Of a DNA stretch of 64,000 nt, positions 49,509 through 59,407 are shown piece after piece (position 1 is the stretch's first letter; every line of letters starts with the position of its first letter). Both the position numbers and the translations under genes were made by a program. The notes under the pieces were generated by a model. It did not search any database, had not been told where the DNA came from, and was given only the letters and a program-made list of their open reading frames with translations. The stretch is taken from assembly GCF_000687475.1 (NCBI RefSeq), contig NC_057320.1, positions 3,720,001-3,784,000 of the forward strand, read 5' to 3'. The DNA comes from Ustilaginoidea virens (taxonomy: Eukaryota; Ascomycota; Sordariomycetes; Hypocreales; Clavicipitaceae).

Positions 49509-50255
49509 TATTAAAATCAGCGCCTTTTTAGCTGTATTTTGGTACTAGTCTCGCCACTGTATGATATCTCTACATTGAGATATCGCGGTGGCTATACCAG
49601 GCGCTATAGTGGGGCATAGCGCCCTATAACGCCAATTACAGTGGGCCACAGCGCTGGTCACGGCACCGGTATAGCGACCCACATCCGGCCACAGCGGCCG
49701 GTCATAGTGGGCCACAGGGCCTATAATAGGCGGCTCATTTCTACGGGATTACCAAATGGGCAAACCAGCACTTTCGGCCTTCTACATACAGTCACCCGCT
49801 GTATCGAGCCTTTACGGCACACCGATATAGGGATTCCGGCCCGTACGGCAGACCGGTATAGGGCTTCCGGCCCGTACGGCAGGCTGTTATAAGGCATCCG
49901 GCACACCGCTATAAGCCACTGGCTTGGTCGGGTAGGCACTGGGTAGGATATTAGGCATAGATTGGGCATGGTTGGGCAGACCGACTTTTCGTCGGGTTTT
50001 TCGCTATTTTTGCGGTTTTTCATTATTTTCAACCACTTTTTCAAGATGGTAGAAATATGCCCAAAATTCCCTCTTTCTAGCTAGAATAGTCACCAACAAT
50101 TAGAATCAGATTTCCCTAACATCTTTACTCTGGTCAACCTCTTGTGCGCTTTAAATCTTTAACCAGCTCTTTGTTTTATTCTGCAACGCCTTGTCCGCCA
50201 CTGTCGGTACTTAGTATACTTTCCAATAAGTGTTCTGAGTCACCATTTTGCAACA
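49509..50255 (+). repeat. 3' LTR of Copia D (family 2)
   Basis: 747 bp, TATTAAAATCAGCGCC (RIP form of TGTTGAAATCAGCGCC) to ATTTTGCAACA. Same LTR as the solo copies at 9615 and 11363, with a duplicated CCGGCCCGTACGGCAG segment near 49840-49880. Confidence 0.88.
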
Positions 50256-50800
50256 AAGATATTAGGGAAATCTAATTCTAATTATTGGTGACTATTCTAG
50301 CTAGAAAGAGGGAATTTTAGATATATTTCTACCATTTTGAAAAAGCAGTTTAAAATAATGAAAAACCGCAAAAAATAGCTAAAACCCCGACGAAAAGTCG
50401 TCTTGCCTAACCGTGCTCAGTCTGTGCCCAATATCCTACCCAACCAAGCCTAGTGGCTTATAGCGGTATGCCGGATGCCCTATAACAGCCTGCTGTACGG
50501 GCCGGAAGCCCTATATCGGTCTGCCGTAAAGGCTCGATATAGCGGGAGACTGTATATAGAAGGCCGAAAGTGCTGGTTTGCCCATTTGGTAATCCCGTAG
50601 AAATGCGCCGCCTGTCATGGGCCCTGTGGCCCACTGTGACCGGCCGCTGTGGCCGGATGTGGGTCGCTGTACCGGTGCCGTAACCGGCGCTGTGCCCCAC
50701 CATAGCGCCTGGTATAGCCACCGCGATATCTCAACGTACAGACGTCGTATGGTGGTGAGACCAGTACCAAAATACAGCTAAAAAGGCGCTGATTTCAACA
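50256..50800 (-). repeat. Inverted, truncated family-2 LTR
   Basis: Reverse complement of the first roughly 600 bp of the family-2 LTR, ending GCTGATTTCAACA at 50800 and starting in the middle of the LTR at 50256, directly against the forward copy. Together the two form an imperfect palindrome with arms of about 545 bp and a central spacer of about 130 bp. The right flank is ATAAT in Copia F; no matching left duplication exists, so this is a rearranged junction. Confidence 0.82.
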
Positions 50801-51436
50801 ATAATGACCAGACCTGACTTAGCATTTCCTACCCAATACCTCTCTCGGTTTATAACCAAGGCAACTACTATGCATCTAAATGCTGCGAAGGGTGCTTTTA
50901 GCTATCTTAAAGGCACTGAGAATATAGCTATTTATTATCGTAGTACTAATAGCAAGCAACAGCCTATTATAACCGCTTATTCAGATAGCGACTTTACAGG
51001 CTGTAAAGAAACTTCTAAATCAACTGGAGGTTTTCTTACTACTATTAATAGTAGTCCTATTAGCTGGCGTTCTAAGCAAGCCTCTTTAGTAGTACTATCT
51101 ACTTTAGAAGCTGAATCAGATGCTTTACTTAAGACAATCCGTAAGGTACAGTGGCTATCTAACCTCTGTAAAGAGCTAGATATTAATATAGGACGCCCTA
51201 TACCGCTATACTACGATAACCAAGGCTCTATATCTAATTCTAATGACCCCAATCAGCATGCTCGCACTAAGCATACGCTATTAAAATTCCGGTATATTAG
51301 GGAGCAAGCCCAGCTGGGCTTGGTTAATATTACCTACTTACGTACTAATAGTATGCATGCTGACGGTCTTACCAAGCCACTGCCGGGCCTTAAATTTACC
51401 AGGTTCCGTGAATTACTAGGCCTTAGGGCCTGCTAA
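50801..51436 (+). pseudogene. Copia F RNase H end of pol, open but truncated
   Basis: A 210-codon uninterrupted frame (Met at 50804 is internal to IMTRPDLAF; true N-terminus lost) ending at TAA 51434-51436. It covers the RT tail and RNase H: TRPDLAFPTQYLSRF, YSDSDFTGCKETSKSTGG, STLEAESDALL and HARTKHTLLKFRYIREQ. RNase H acidic residues are present. It is the same family as Copia A (identical ending LGLRAC) and is the only long retroelement frame here without stops. It lacks everything upstream, so it is a fragment rather than a gene. Confidence 0.85.
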
Positions 51437-51550
51437 CTTATACTATTTTTACTAAGGTTTTTTATATATATATTTTTCCTTAGCCCTTTTTAATGCATTT
51501 TCTTTCCCTATCCTTTATATACGATTAGCTTGCTATTATAGTAGCTAATC

Positions 51551-51558
51551 AGAGGGGG
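51551..51558 (+). other. Polypurine tract of Copia F
   Basis: AGAGGGGG directly before TGTTAAAATCC, identical to Copia A. Confidence 0.88.
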
Positions 51559-52488
51559 TGTTAAAATCCTATAGTAGTCTACTAGACTACTAGCCCTTCC
51601 ACCGTCTCTTAGACTCACGACTATCCCACCGGACATACGGTGGTCTTACTAACCTTAGGCCTTTACCGTTTACCTTCCGGATTTTCAGTGGATTAGTACT
51701 ATATACTAAATAAGGTAGGCCTTTATCGGGCCTTATTTTCGGTAAGACTTGATATAACGTATCGGGCCTTATTTTTAAAATATATGGTAAGGCGGCATAT
51801 GACGTATCGGGCCAGATTTAAAATATATTTGGTAAGGCCGGATATTACGTGGCACACCAGGCCTTATTTAAAGTATTTAATACGGCCGGATATTACGTGG
51901 GCACACCGGGCCTTATTTGAAAAATATTTAATACAGCCGGATATTACGTGGGCATACCGGGCCTTATTTAAAAAATATTTAATACGGCTGGATATTACGT
52001 GGGCTCACCGGGCCTTATTTTGAAAATATTTAATACGGCCGGATATTACGTAGGCACACCGGGCCTTATTTAAAAGATATTTAATACGGCTGGATATTAC
52101 GTGGCACACTGGGCATTATTTAAAATATTTAATACGGCTGGATATTACGTGGCATACCGGGCATTATTTAAAATATTTGGTAAGGCTTAATATGACGTAT
52201 CAGACCTTATTTTTAAATATATGGTAAGGCTGGATATATCGTGGTATAATGGGCATTACAAGGAGCTCTCTTACTGGCTACCTTGGATATCTGGGTCTAC
52301 CCTCTCTCTTAGATATATTTAGGATAGCTTTTCCCCTTCTTTTTAGATAGTAGAAGAGCAGCACAATCGAGTCTGTTAATGCATTACATGCCTCTTAACT
52401 CTTTTCACCTTTCCTGTGTTTCTGGTTATTTATATTTATCTTGCCTTTATACCGGCTTCACTTTATATTTACCCTCAGAATTGTAACA
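51559..52488 (+). repeat. 3' LTR of Copia F (family 1, 51-bp repeat variant)
   Basis: 930 bp, TGTTAAAATCCTATAGTAG to CAGAATTGTAACA. The U3 part from about 51780 to 52230 is a tandem array of roughly 51-bp units with the core GGATATTACGTGG and GGGCCTTATTT; the open frame at 51784-52023 is an effect of this period. The ends match Copia A, the array does not. Confidence 0.88.
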
Positions 52489-53130
52489 CCAATATTATAT
52501 AACCAATATATTAGCTATAACTATAGAAAAAGGTACCAAATAGACTTACTAATGCATAAGTGCAATTATTAGTATTATAGTAAGTGCACTAGATAGTTAT
52601 ATTATCTATATTAGATTTCTTTTTTTTGCCGTAATATATTATCCGCTAGGATAAAGCTTTCCTTAAAGTCGCAATAGAATAATGGCAATATAATCTCCGC
52701 CGGCGGATTATCTATATAGTCCTTAACCTCCCGATGGAGGCAAATTATATATATCTGCTAAACTAGTAGAATTAACTATACGATAATAGCGCATTTATCT
52801 ATCGCAAGCGATGTACTATTATCGCTAGTCGTATCTATACTAAGCGGCGGCATATTATCATTAATTGACTAATCATCAATACCGCCCTAAGACCTAATAT
52901 TACTCCCATTATCTGCAAAGTCAGATCTATTATACTCCTCATCATCGATATATAGAGATATTATTATATTATAAAAAGCTTTTTTATTATTATTTAAAAA
53001 CGTAGGGGGAAATAGCTACGGATAATAATAGGAAAGAGGAATAGTAATAGTAATAAGAAAAGGAAGAAATAGCGAACTATAGGCAATATACATAAGAGAT
53101 AGTGGCACGTCGATAGTAGGGCCTACTATT
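52489..53130. other. Unassigned AT-rich stretch with a decayed minus-strand frame
   Basis: No LTR or TIR is recognised. On the minus strand about 52620-52980 reads protein-like between RIP-type stops: IDDEEYNRSDFADNGSN, later INDNMPPLSIDTTSDNS and IILPLFYCDFKESF. Acidic and Ser/Asn-rich, no family recognised. It may be part of another transposon. Confidence 0.35.
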
Positions 53131-53486
53131 AACAAATAAATAATACGCATACGCCCGAAACTATTGCCTTATATATTACGAGCGAACTAGTTAAAAGCCC
53201 GGCTAAAAGAGGAGGGGTAATTATAAGGTCCTGCCTTGCAACTATAGGATAGAATATAGGATAGGCCCTATAATCTTAGGGAGAGGACATAAGGATAGTC
53301 GGCAACTATAGAGGTATAAATCCTACGAACCAGCTGCGAGTTATAGTAGAGGCGCAGATCCTACAAACCAGCCGCGAGTCATAGCAGACTCGCATATATA
53401 TAGCTAGTTAGTCCGGGACACTTCTGATCCCTCCTCAAGCTTTAGTCTAATATACTAGATAGGCCCTACCTAGCCTGTCCAACCCT
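53131..53486 (-). repeat. LTR-like fragment, family 5
   Basis: The reverse complement aligns with 55,830-56,060: shared GCGAGTCTGYTATGACTCGCGGCT, AAGCTTGAGGAGGGA-like and GTTGCCGACTATCC blocks. Both copies end near sequence resembling the CGGGCGTAGCCC motif of the Gypsy LTRs. Edges are not defined. Confidence 0.5.
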
Positions 53487-53829
53487 CACAGTTATAGGGC
53501 ATCCGGTATACCGCTATTAGCTCCCGGGCTAGATTGGGTAGAATATTAGGCACGGTTGGGCACGGTTAGACATATCGACTTTTTATCGGATTTTTCGCTA
53601 TTTTCTGCGGCTTCTTATCATTTTCTACCACTTTTTCAAAGCAGTAGAAATAAGTCCAGAATTTCCTCTTTTTAAATAGAATAATCACCAACAATTAGAA
53701 TCAGATTTCCCTGATATCTTTGCTCCGGTCATAACCTTTTATGCATTTTTATCTTTAACCAGCCTTTGTTTTAATTTGTAACGCCTTGTTTGCCACTGTA
53801 TAATACATACTTTTTAACCTATTCAACAT
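53487..53829 (+). repeat. Degenerate 3' part of a family-2 LTR
   Basis: Matches the last half of the LTR at 9615: GTTATAGGGCATCCGG, CACCAACAATTAGAATCAG and ATCTTTAACCAGC blocks are kept. The 5' half is absent and the end is decayed. Older than the solo copies in Copia B. Confidence 0.7.
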
Positions 53830-53961
53830 AATAAATATAAGCTTATATCTAGTAATATACGCACATAAAAACCTGTTTAAAGCCTATAACAGCTATTTTA
53901 TTATAAATATAGTATATTACATTAAAGCTTAGTAAATAAAAATATTTACTAACTACCTACT

Positions 53962-54803
53962 TATTACAATTCTGAGGGTAAATATAAAGTGAAGCCGGTA
54001 TAAAGAGGCAAGACAAATATAAATAACTAGAAACGCAGGAAAGGTGAAAAGAGTTAAGAGGCATGTAGTGCATTAACAGACTCGATTGTGCTACCCTTCT
54101 ACTATCTAGAAAGAAGGGGAAAAGCTATCCTAAATATATCTAAGAGAGAGGGTAGACCCAGGCATCCAAGGTAGCCAGTAAGAGAGCTCCTCGTAATACC
54201 CATTATACCACGTTATATCCAGCCTTACCATATATTTAAAAAATAAGGTCTGATACGTCATATCAAGCCTTACCAAATATTTTGAATAATGCCCGGTATG
54301 CCACGTAATATCCAGCCGTATTAAATATTTTTTTTAAATAATGCCCGGTATGCCACGTAATATTCGGCCGTGTTAAATATCTTTTAAATAAGGCCCGGTG
54401 TGCCCACGTAATATCCGGCCGTAATAAATATTTTTAAATAAGGCCCGGTGTGCCTACGTAATATCCGGCCGTATTAAATATTTTTTTAAATAAGGCCCGG
54501 TGTGCACACGTAATATCCGGCCGTATTAAATATTTTTAAATAAGGCCTAATACGTCATATCCCGCCTTACTATATATTTTAAAAATAAGGCCCGATACGT
54601 CATATCAAGCCTTACCAAATTTAAAATAAGGCCCGATAAAGGCCTACCTTATTTGGTATACAGTACCAATCCACTGAAAATCCGGAAGGTAAACGGTAAA
54701 GGCCCAAGGTTGGTGAGACCACTGTAAGTCCGGTGGGATAGTCGTGAGTCCAAGAGACGGTGGAAGAGCCAGCAGTCTAGTAGACTACCATAGGATTTTA
54801 GCA
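53962..54803 (-). mobile_element. Solo LTR, Copia family 1 (51-bp repeat variant)
   Basis: 842 bp; plus strand TATTACAATTCTGAGGG to AGGATTTTAGCA, flanked by the perfect duplication CTACT (53957-53961, 54804-54808). Positions about 54230-54620 carry the same 51-bp units as the Copia F LTR, reversed. Confidence 0.92.
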
Positions 54804-54855
54804 CTACTAAATTAAAAACAGATCCTATGTAATTTACCAAGAATATAATAAATCT

Positions 54856-55716
54856 TGTTAAAATCTTATTATAGCCTACTAGGCTGCTGGCCCTTCTACC
54901 GCCTTTTGAACTTACGACTGTCTTACTGGACTTACAGTAGTCTTACCAATCTTAAGTCTTTGCCTTTTACCTTCAGGATTTTCAGTAGATGTGTACTATA
55001 TACCAAGTAAGGTAGGCCTTAAGGTAAGCCTTGTCAAAAAAGTGGTTGGCGAAGCTGTGCTATAATGAGGCTGCTGATTTGGTATGACGTGGCATAACGG
55101 GCCTTATTAAAAAGGTAGTTAACGAGGCTGGATTATAATGAGGCTGACAATGTGACATAACGTGGCATAACGGGCCTTGTTAAAAAGATAGTTAGAGAGG
55201 CTGGATTATAATAAGACTGCTGATGTGACATGACATAGCATAACGAGCCTTATTAAAAAGGTAGTTGGCGAGACTAGATTATAATGAGGCTGCTGATATG
55301 GCATGGTGTGGCATAACGGGCCTTGTTAGTTGGCGAGGCTGCTGACGTGACATGACTTAGCATAACGGATATTACGGTGAGCCCTTTTACTGGCTACCTT
55401 GGATGTCTGAGCCTACTCTCTTTTATGTATATATAAGATAGTTTTCCCCCTTCTTTCTAAATAGTGGAAGGATAGCACAATTGAACCTGTTCATGCACTA
55501 TATGCCTTTTGACTCTCTTTTACCTTTTTGGTGTTTCTGTTTATTTATATTTGTCTTGCCTTTACACTTGTCTTGCTTTATAGCACTTGTATAGTTTAAG
55601 GACTTGATAACAAATCTAGTATTTATACTAAGATTAAATCACAGGTCGCAGACAGTCTTATGCTATCTAGTTAGTTAATAAGGCTTTACTTTATATCAAC
55701 CTTTAAAATTGCAACA
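54856..55716 (+). mobile_element. Solo LTR, Copia family 1 (73-bp repeat variant)
   Basis: 861 bp, TGTTAAAATCTTATTATAG to AAAATTGCAACA. The ends are family 1; the U3 array at about 55040-55370 consists of roughly 73-bp units (core AGGCTGGATTATAATGAGGCTG...GGCATAACGGGCCTT) unlike the arrays of the other LTRs. Flanks AATCT and GTTCT do not form a clean duplication. Confidence 0.82.
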
Positions 55717-55819
55717 GTTCTGCTATAACGAATTAACTTAAAGAGCTTTAAGCGGATATCTGCGCATATCGCCGGGCTTGCGCCTATACTCTTGCCAATT
55801 GCCAAATAAGCCAAAAGAA

Positions 55820-56190
55820 TACGTTATTAGATTTGGGAAGACTAGGTAGGGTCAATCTGGTATATTGGTCTAAAGCTTAGGGAGGGAGGGAAAAGTATCC
55901 CAGACTACATATATATATGTGCGAGTCTGTTATGACTCGCGGCTAGTGCGCGGGTCTGCGCCTCTGCGCCCTCATAGCCTTATAGTCGCCGACCCCCCTT
56001 GTGTCCTGTTCTAGGATTGTAGAGTCTGTCCTGCGTCTCATTCTATAGTTGTGGGGCGGGGCCTTACATACGTATTGTATCAAGTTATCCTTATTTGGTA
56101 TAATTGACACCTATATCCCCTTAGCTCCTACATTGCGTACTTAAGCTTGCCTTGGTATGATACGGGCGTAGCCCAAATCCTTGATACTGC
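55820..56190 (+). repeat. LTR-like fragment, family 5 (inverted partner)
   Basis: Plus-strand counterpart of 53131-53486, sharing TATTGGTCTAAAGCTTAGGGAGGG and GCGAGTCTGTTATGACTCGCGG (both shown only in part here). It ends near GATACGGGCGTAGCCC, a motif of the Gypsy LTRs. Edges uncertain. Confidence 0.5.
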
Positions 56191-56390
56191 ACTTTAAGCA
56201 CTCTTAGCACTTTTATACACTATGCTCTAGAAGTTAATATTTCTTTTTTTATACGATATAATATACATTAATAAAGTAATTAATAACATACGAAAAATAC
56301 TTTTATTAATTTCTATTAATTATTAAGGAATATCACTAAATGAACGAGCTATTATAAAGCTAAAAGTCTGAAAATCCATCTGTTTCCTAC
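56191..56390. other. Edge of the AT-rich block
   Basis: Very AT-rich sequence without gene or repeat signal. Composition changes within a few tens of bases near 56,380-56,400 to the GC-rich gene compartment, with no LTR end visible at the switch. Confidence 0.6.
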
Positions 56391-56736
56391 CTTGCTGTTA
56401 GAAAGACCAAACGCCGCGGATCATTGCCAGCCTTGCTTGCTTTATTCCAGTCGAGTTAACAGCTACGTTATTTATTCCTTCTCTGTCAGCTATCTGACCG
56501 CCCTCGTGACGGCCAGCGTTAGTCTGTTGATAAGAAAAAAGCTGGGCGACATGACTTGCGTGCATTCATTCATTGCCTGCGGATTTTGCATTCAAAAAAG
56601 GCTCGCCTCGGCACAGCGTGACATTGACCTGACCGGCACGGATGCGGAAACGTAGCGGCTATATCAAAGGTGGTCGTCGTTCCCTCTCGGCCAGCTGGCT
56701 CGAATGCCTTTCTTCCTTTAGCCAACTCCTGCCGAC
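56391..56736. promoter_or_regulatory. 5' flank of the ASXH-domain gene
   Basis: GC-balanced, no conserved coding signal in either strand. It lies between the RIPped block and the first gene start and must hold its promoter and 5' UTR. No clear TATA box seen. Confidence 0.4.
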
Positions 56737-57617
56737 ATGCCTCGTCGCAAGCCAACCCCCAGGAAACGCAAGTCCAAGTGGGATGAAGAGAGCATCCTCA
56801 CCGATCCAAAGTCCCCGTTGGCAACGGCCGATCTGAGAGTTCGTGCGACCAAGAGAAAAGAAGAAAGAAAAAACCACAATGACAGCAAGAAGAAGGGAAA
56901 AACAAGGAAGAAGAGACAGCCGTGCTGCCGTGGCTCAAAGGCTCCTAGCTGACGTCTTGCGCCGTACAGTCTGTCCTCGCAAACCCGCTAGCATGGTCAT
57001 CCCTCACCGTCGAGGAGAGGCACGAGGTCCTCGCGCTGTTTCCGGACATGGCGCACACGCTGGATGTTGGCACCGATGACGCGAGACCCGACTTCGCGAG
57101 CTTGATGAACGACGATGGCTTCCGAGCCGACTGCGCGGCTTATGTGGAGAATCTGGCGCAGGGTAGGCACGATCCGCAGTGGTTAAGAGACGCGTGGGCG
57201 GCGCATGGTCGAAGGAAAGACGGAGAATTCGACGACTTCCTCGCCGAGAGGTACGAGAGGGACTGGGGGGAGCTTCCGGAGCACATGAAGCCCCAGAAGG
57301 AGAGGAGCGATGTCGAGACGGCTGCTCCGAAGCGCAAACAGAATAAAAAGCCTCGGCTCGAGCAGGGGAAGCAAGGAAAGCAAAGCAAGCAAGGCAAGCA
57401 AGGCAAGCAAGGCAAGCAAGGCAAGCAAGGAAAGCAAGGGAAGAAAAGGAAGCCAGGGGATGGGAGACAAGAAGAGGATGCGACACCACCTCACACGCCA
57501 AACATACCAAACACGCCAAAAACGCCAAACAACCCAAACGCCCCAATCACCCCCGACACTCCCGCATCGATAGGAAACGCGACAAGGGAAGAGGATGTCA
57601 TCTACTGCGGGCTATGA
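56737..57617 (+). CDS. ASXH/DEUBAD-domain protein
   Basis: Two exons, 56737-56838 and 56970-57617, encode 249 residues. Exon 1 (MPRRKPTPRKRKSKWDEES) ends ...TADLR and exon 2 continues SVLANPLAWSSLTVEERHEV in phase; the intron (131 bp) has 5' GTTCGT, a CTGAC branch and 3' TACAG. Residues about 25-135 match the fungal Asx homology (DEUBAD) domain: LLTDPKSPLATADLR-type lead-in, AWSSLT, LALFPD and an FDDFLAERYERDWG ending. Animal relatives (ASXL, Asx) bind and activate the BAP1/Calypso deubiquitinase; the fungal role is unproven. Residues 165-191 are a KQG repeat encoded by a 9-bp minisatellite, and 210-232 are Thr/Pro/Asn-rich. The basic N-terminus suggests a nuclear protein. Confidence 0.82.
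56839..56969 (+). other. Intron of the ASXH-domain gene
   Basis: 131 bp, GTTCGT...GCTGACGTC...TACAG. Both flanking frames are closed on the wrong side (TAG at 56946 upstream of exon 2), so an intron is required. The 5' site is not the commonest GTAAGT form but fits GTNNGT. Confidence 0.75.
57367..57440 (+). repeat. 9-bp coding minisatellite (KQG)n
   Basis: About eight copies of CAAGCAAGG-type units in frame, encoding Lys-Gln-Gly. The reverse strand shows a spurious Leu-Ala-Cys repeat. Copy number is likely to vary between strains. Confidence 0.9.
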
Positions 57618-57967
57618 AACCTGTCGGCGACGGCAAAGAGGGCGAGAGTAGGTAGTTGGCAAGACGAGCTGGCAGGGAAAATCGCCTGCAGCCCGATGGT
57701 TGGTTTGGTTGCTCCGACTCGTCGTCCAACAAGTCAGAGTCAGTCAGTCAGTCAGTCAGTCATTCAACCATGTTGGGACGTCCTTGGGCTTGGGTGGGTC
57801 CGGCGTGTGGGGCCGATGCACATGATGAGTGATGAGGCTGTACATAGTACAATGGCAAACTTGGCAGCAACAGGAACTATTACATCCCAAAAGACTCGTG
57901 GGCTTCACTCATCATCAGCCCTATCTGATCACCTTTGCCTCTCGTTTCACCGTCAATCAGATGCAGC
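57618..57967. promoter_or_regulatory. Intergenic, ASXH gene to ELP5
   Basis: 350 bp between two plus-strand genes: 3' UTR of the first and promoter of ELP5. A (GTCA)n microsatellite lies at about 57735-57762. No gene signal. Confidence 0.45.
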
Positions 57968-59407
57968 ATGCCGCCTGAAAACGGCGCGCTCGCGCGCTCG
58001 CACAGCTTGCTGCTGCTGCAGAAATTGCTCAACCTGCGCGACGCAGTCACTCCCCTCACTCTGATTCTCGACAACCTCGAACAGCCTGCGCAGCCTCTGC
58101 TGCACGAGTTTATCAGCCGCGCTACGGTGAGCCTGTCTGTCCGAAGAAGAGGAAGAAAGACGAGCGAGAGAAATGAAAGAAGCCGGGGAAGGGGGAAAAA
58201 AAAAAAAAAGGAAAAAAGGGGGGAAAAAAAAGAGAAGAAAAGAAAAGAAAAGAGGGAGAGACAGAGAGAGGGAGAAAAAAAAAAAAAATAGAGCCGCGGT
58301 GCTGTAGTGCAGAAAAAGAGGCTAACCGCCGCCTAGATCTCCAAAGCCAAAGTCATTCTTCTTTCCTTCACGACCATCAAGAAGCCGCAGGACGTAGACG
58401 TAATTGTAAAAGCCGCCGGAAAGGACCTGCGCCTGGTGACGGAGGATTTAGTTGCTCACTATCCGAAGCTCGACGCTGAGAGAGAAACCGAGAGGTCGGC
58501 TCAAAGTAGGTGCTATTTTTTTTTCATTTTCTTTTCTTTTTCATTTCATTCCCTTTTTTTTTTGGCACTTTTTTTTTGGCACAAGAAAAGTAAAATGACA
58601 TTGTTGACTTCCCCCCCCCCCTGTTGCCATCTTTCCACAGGAGTCGTCATCGTCATCGACTCACTCAACCGGCTCGCCTCCGCGGCGGCGAGCAGAACGT
58701 CCGGATTCCTGGGCGGCATCCTCGCGCCCGCCGTCTCCATAGTGGCCGTCTACCACACCGACGTGCCCGTGGTGCCGCCCCGATCCTCCAACGAATACGA
58801 GCCGCACCCCTTGACCATCCTGAGCCACCAGGCATCCGCCATCCTGCGCCTCTCCAGCCTGGCGCAAGAGACGGAGCGGAAAAGGGCCCGGGATCGCGCG
58901 GTGCAAGAGCCGGAATGGGGGCTCAAGGAAGGCCGCGAGGGCGTCGTCATAGGACTCATCACGTCGTCGGGCGCGGGCAGCGGGGCCGAAGACGCGGGCA
59001 GCACCAGAGACGCGGGCGTGGTCATCGACATGGAGCTGCGGAGGAAGAGCGGCAGACGGGTGGCGGACAGGTTTGTTCTCCTGCGCAGCCAGGACGGCGC
59101 GACGGCGGGGGCGGCAGCTCCGAGGCTGGGGCCGGGGCTGGGGCTGGGCAAGCTTATGCTGCTGGCTGATCACCCGGTGTTTGCGAAGCCGCAGGACGAC
59201 GACGACGGGCCCCCGGGCGAGGGGGGGGGCGGGGAACCAGTGAGCACCTTCAGCCTGGGCCTGACGGAGAAGCAGAAGAAGGACAGGGAGGGCATCGTGC
59301 TGCCGTACTTTGATGCGCAGACGGACATTGGCTCCGGGGAGGGGGGGAGGATCCTGTACGAGATGGGACGCGAGGATGACTTTGACGATGAAGAAGACGA
59401 GATCTGA
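57968..59407 (+). CDS. ELP5: Elongator complex protein 5
   Basis: Three exons, 57968-58126, 58337-58505 and 58641-59407, give 364 residues. Elp5 (Iki1) forms with Elp4 and Elp6 the RecA-like ring of Elongator, which modifies wobble uridines of tRNA in the cytoplasm. Recognised by HSLLLLQKLLNLRDAVTPLT at the N-terminus, KVILLSFTTIKKPQDVD in exon 2, VIVIDSLNRLAS, and the fungal block EYEPHPLTILSHQASAILRL and ending GLTEKQKKDREGIVLPYFD ... EDDFDDEEDEI. Start: ATG 57968 (MPPENGALARSH) fits the family better than the in-frame ATG 33 bases upstream. Both introns have GT/AG ends and plausible branch sites. Residues about 240-290 are a Gly/Asp-rich insertion of low complexity. Confidence 0.92.
58127..58336 (+). 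other. ELP5 intron 1, homopurine-rich
   Basis: 210 bp, GTGAGC...GCTAAC...CCTAG. About 58194-58288 is almost pure A/G with several long A runs, which would be prone to slippage. Confidence 0.82.
58506..58640 (+). other. ELP5 intron 2
   Basis: 135 bp, GTAGGT...CCACAG, with T runs and a C tract of about ten bases before the acceptor. Its length is a multiple of three and it has no stop, so it reads through as a false exon (SRCYFFFIFF...); the ELP5 family alignment argues for splicing. Confidence 0.8.

Noticed and set aside
51784..52023. 79-codon frame with a repeated YLIRPDITW motif
   Set aside because: Produced by the 51-bp (17-codon) tandem array in the Copia F LTR; 51 is a multiple of three, so the frame stays open by chance.
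56392..56655. 87-codon plus-strand frame at the compartment border
   Set aside because: No conserved motif, overlaps the presumed promoter of the ASXH gene, and no splice link to the next exon was found.
57004..57546. Minus-strand open frame of 180 codons rich in Leu-Ala-Cys
   Set aside because: It is the antisense of the KQG minisatellite and ASXH exon 2; codon pattern and domain support the plus strand.
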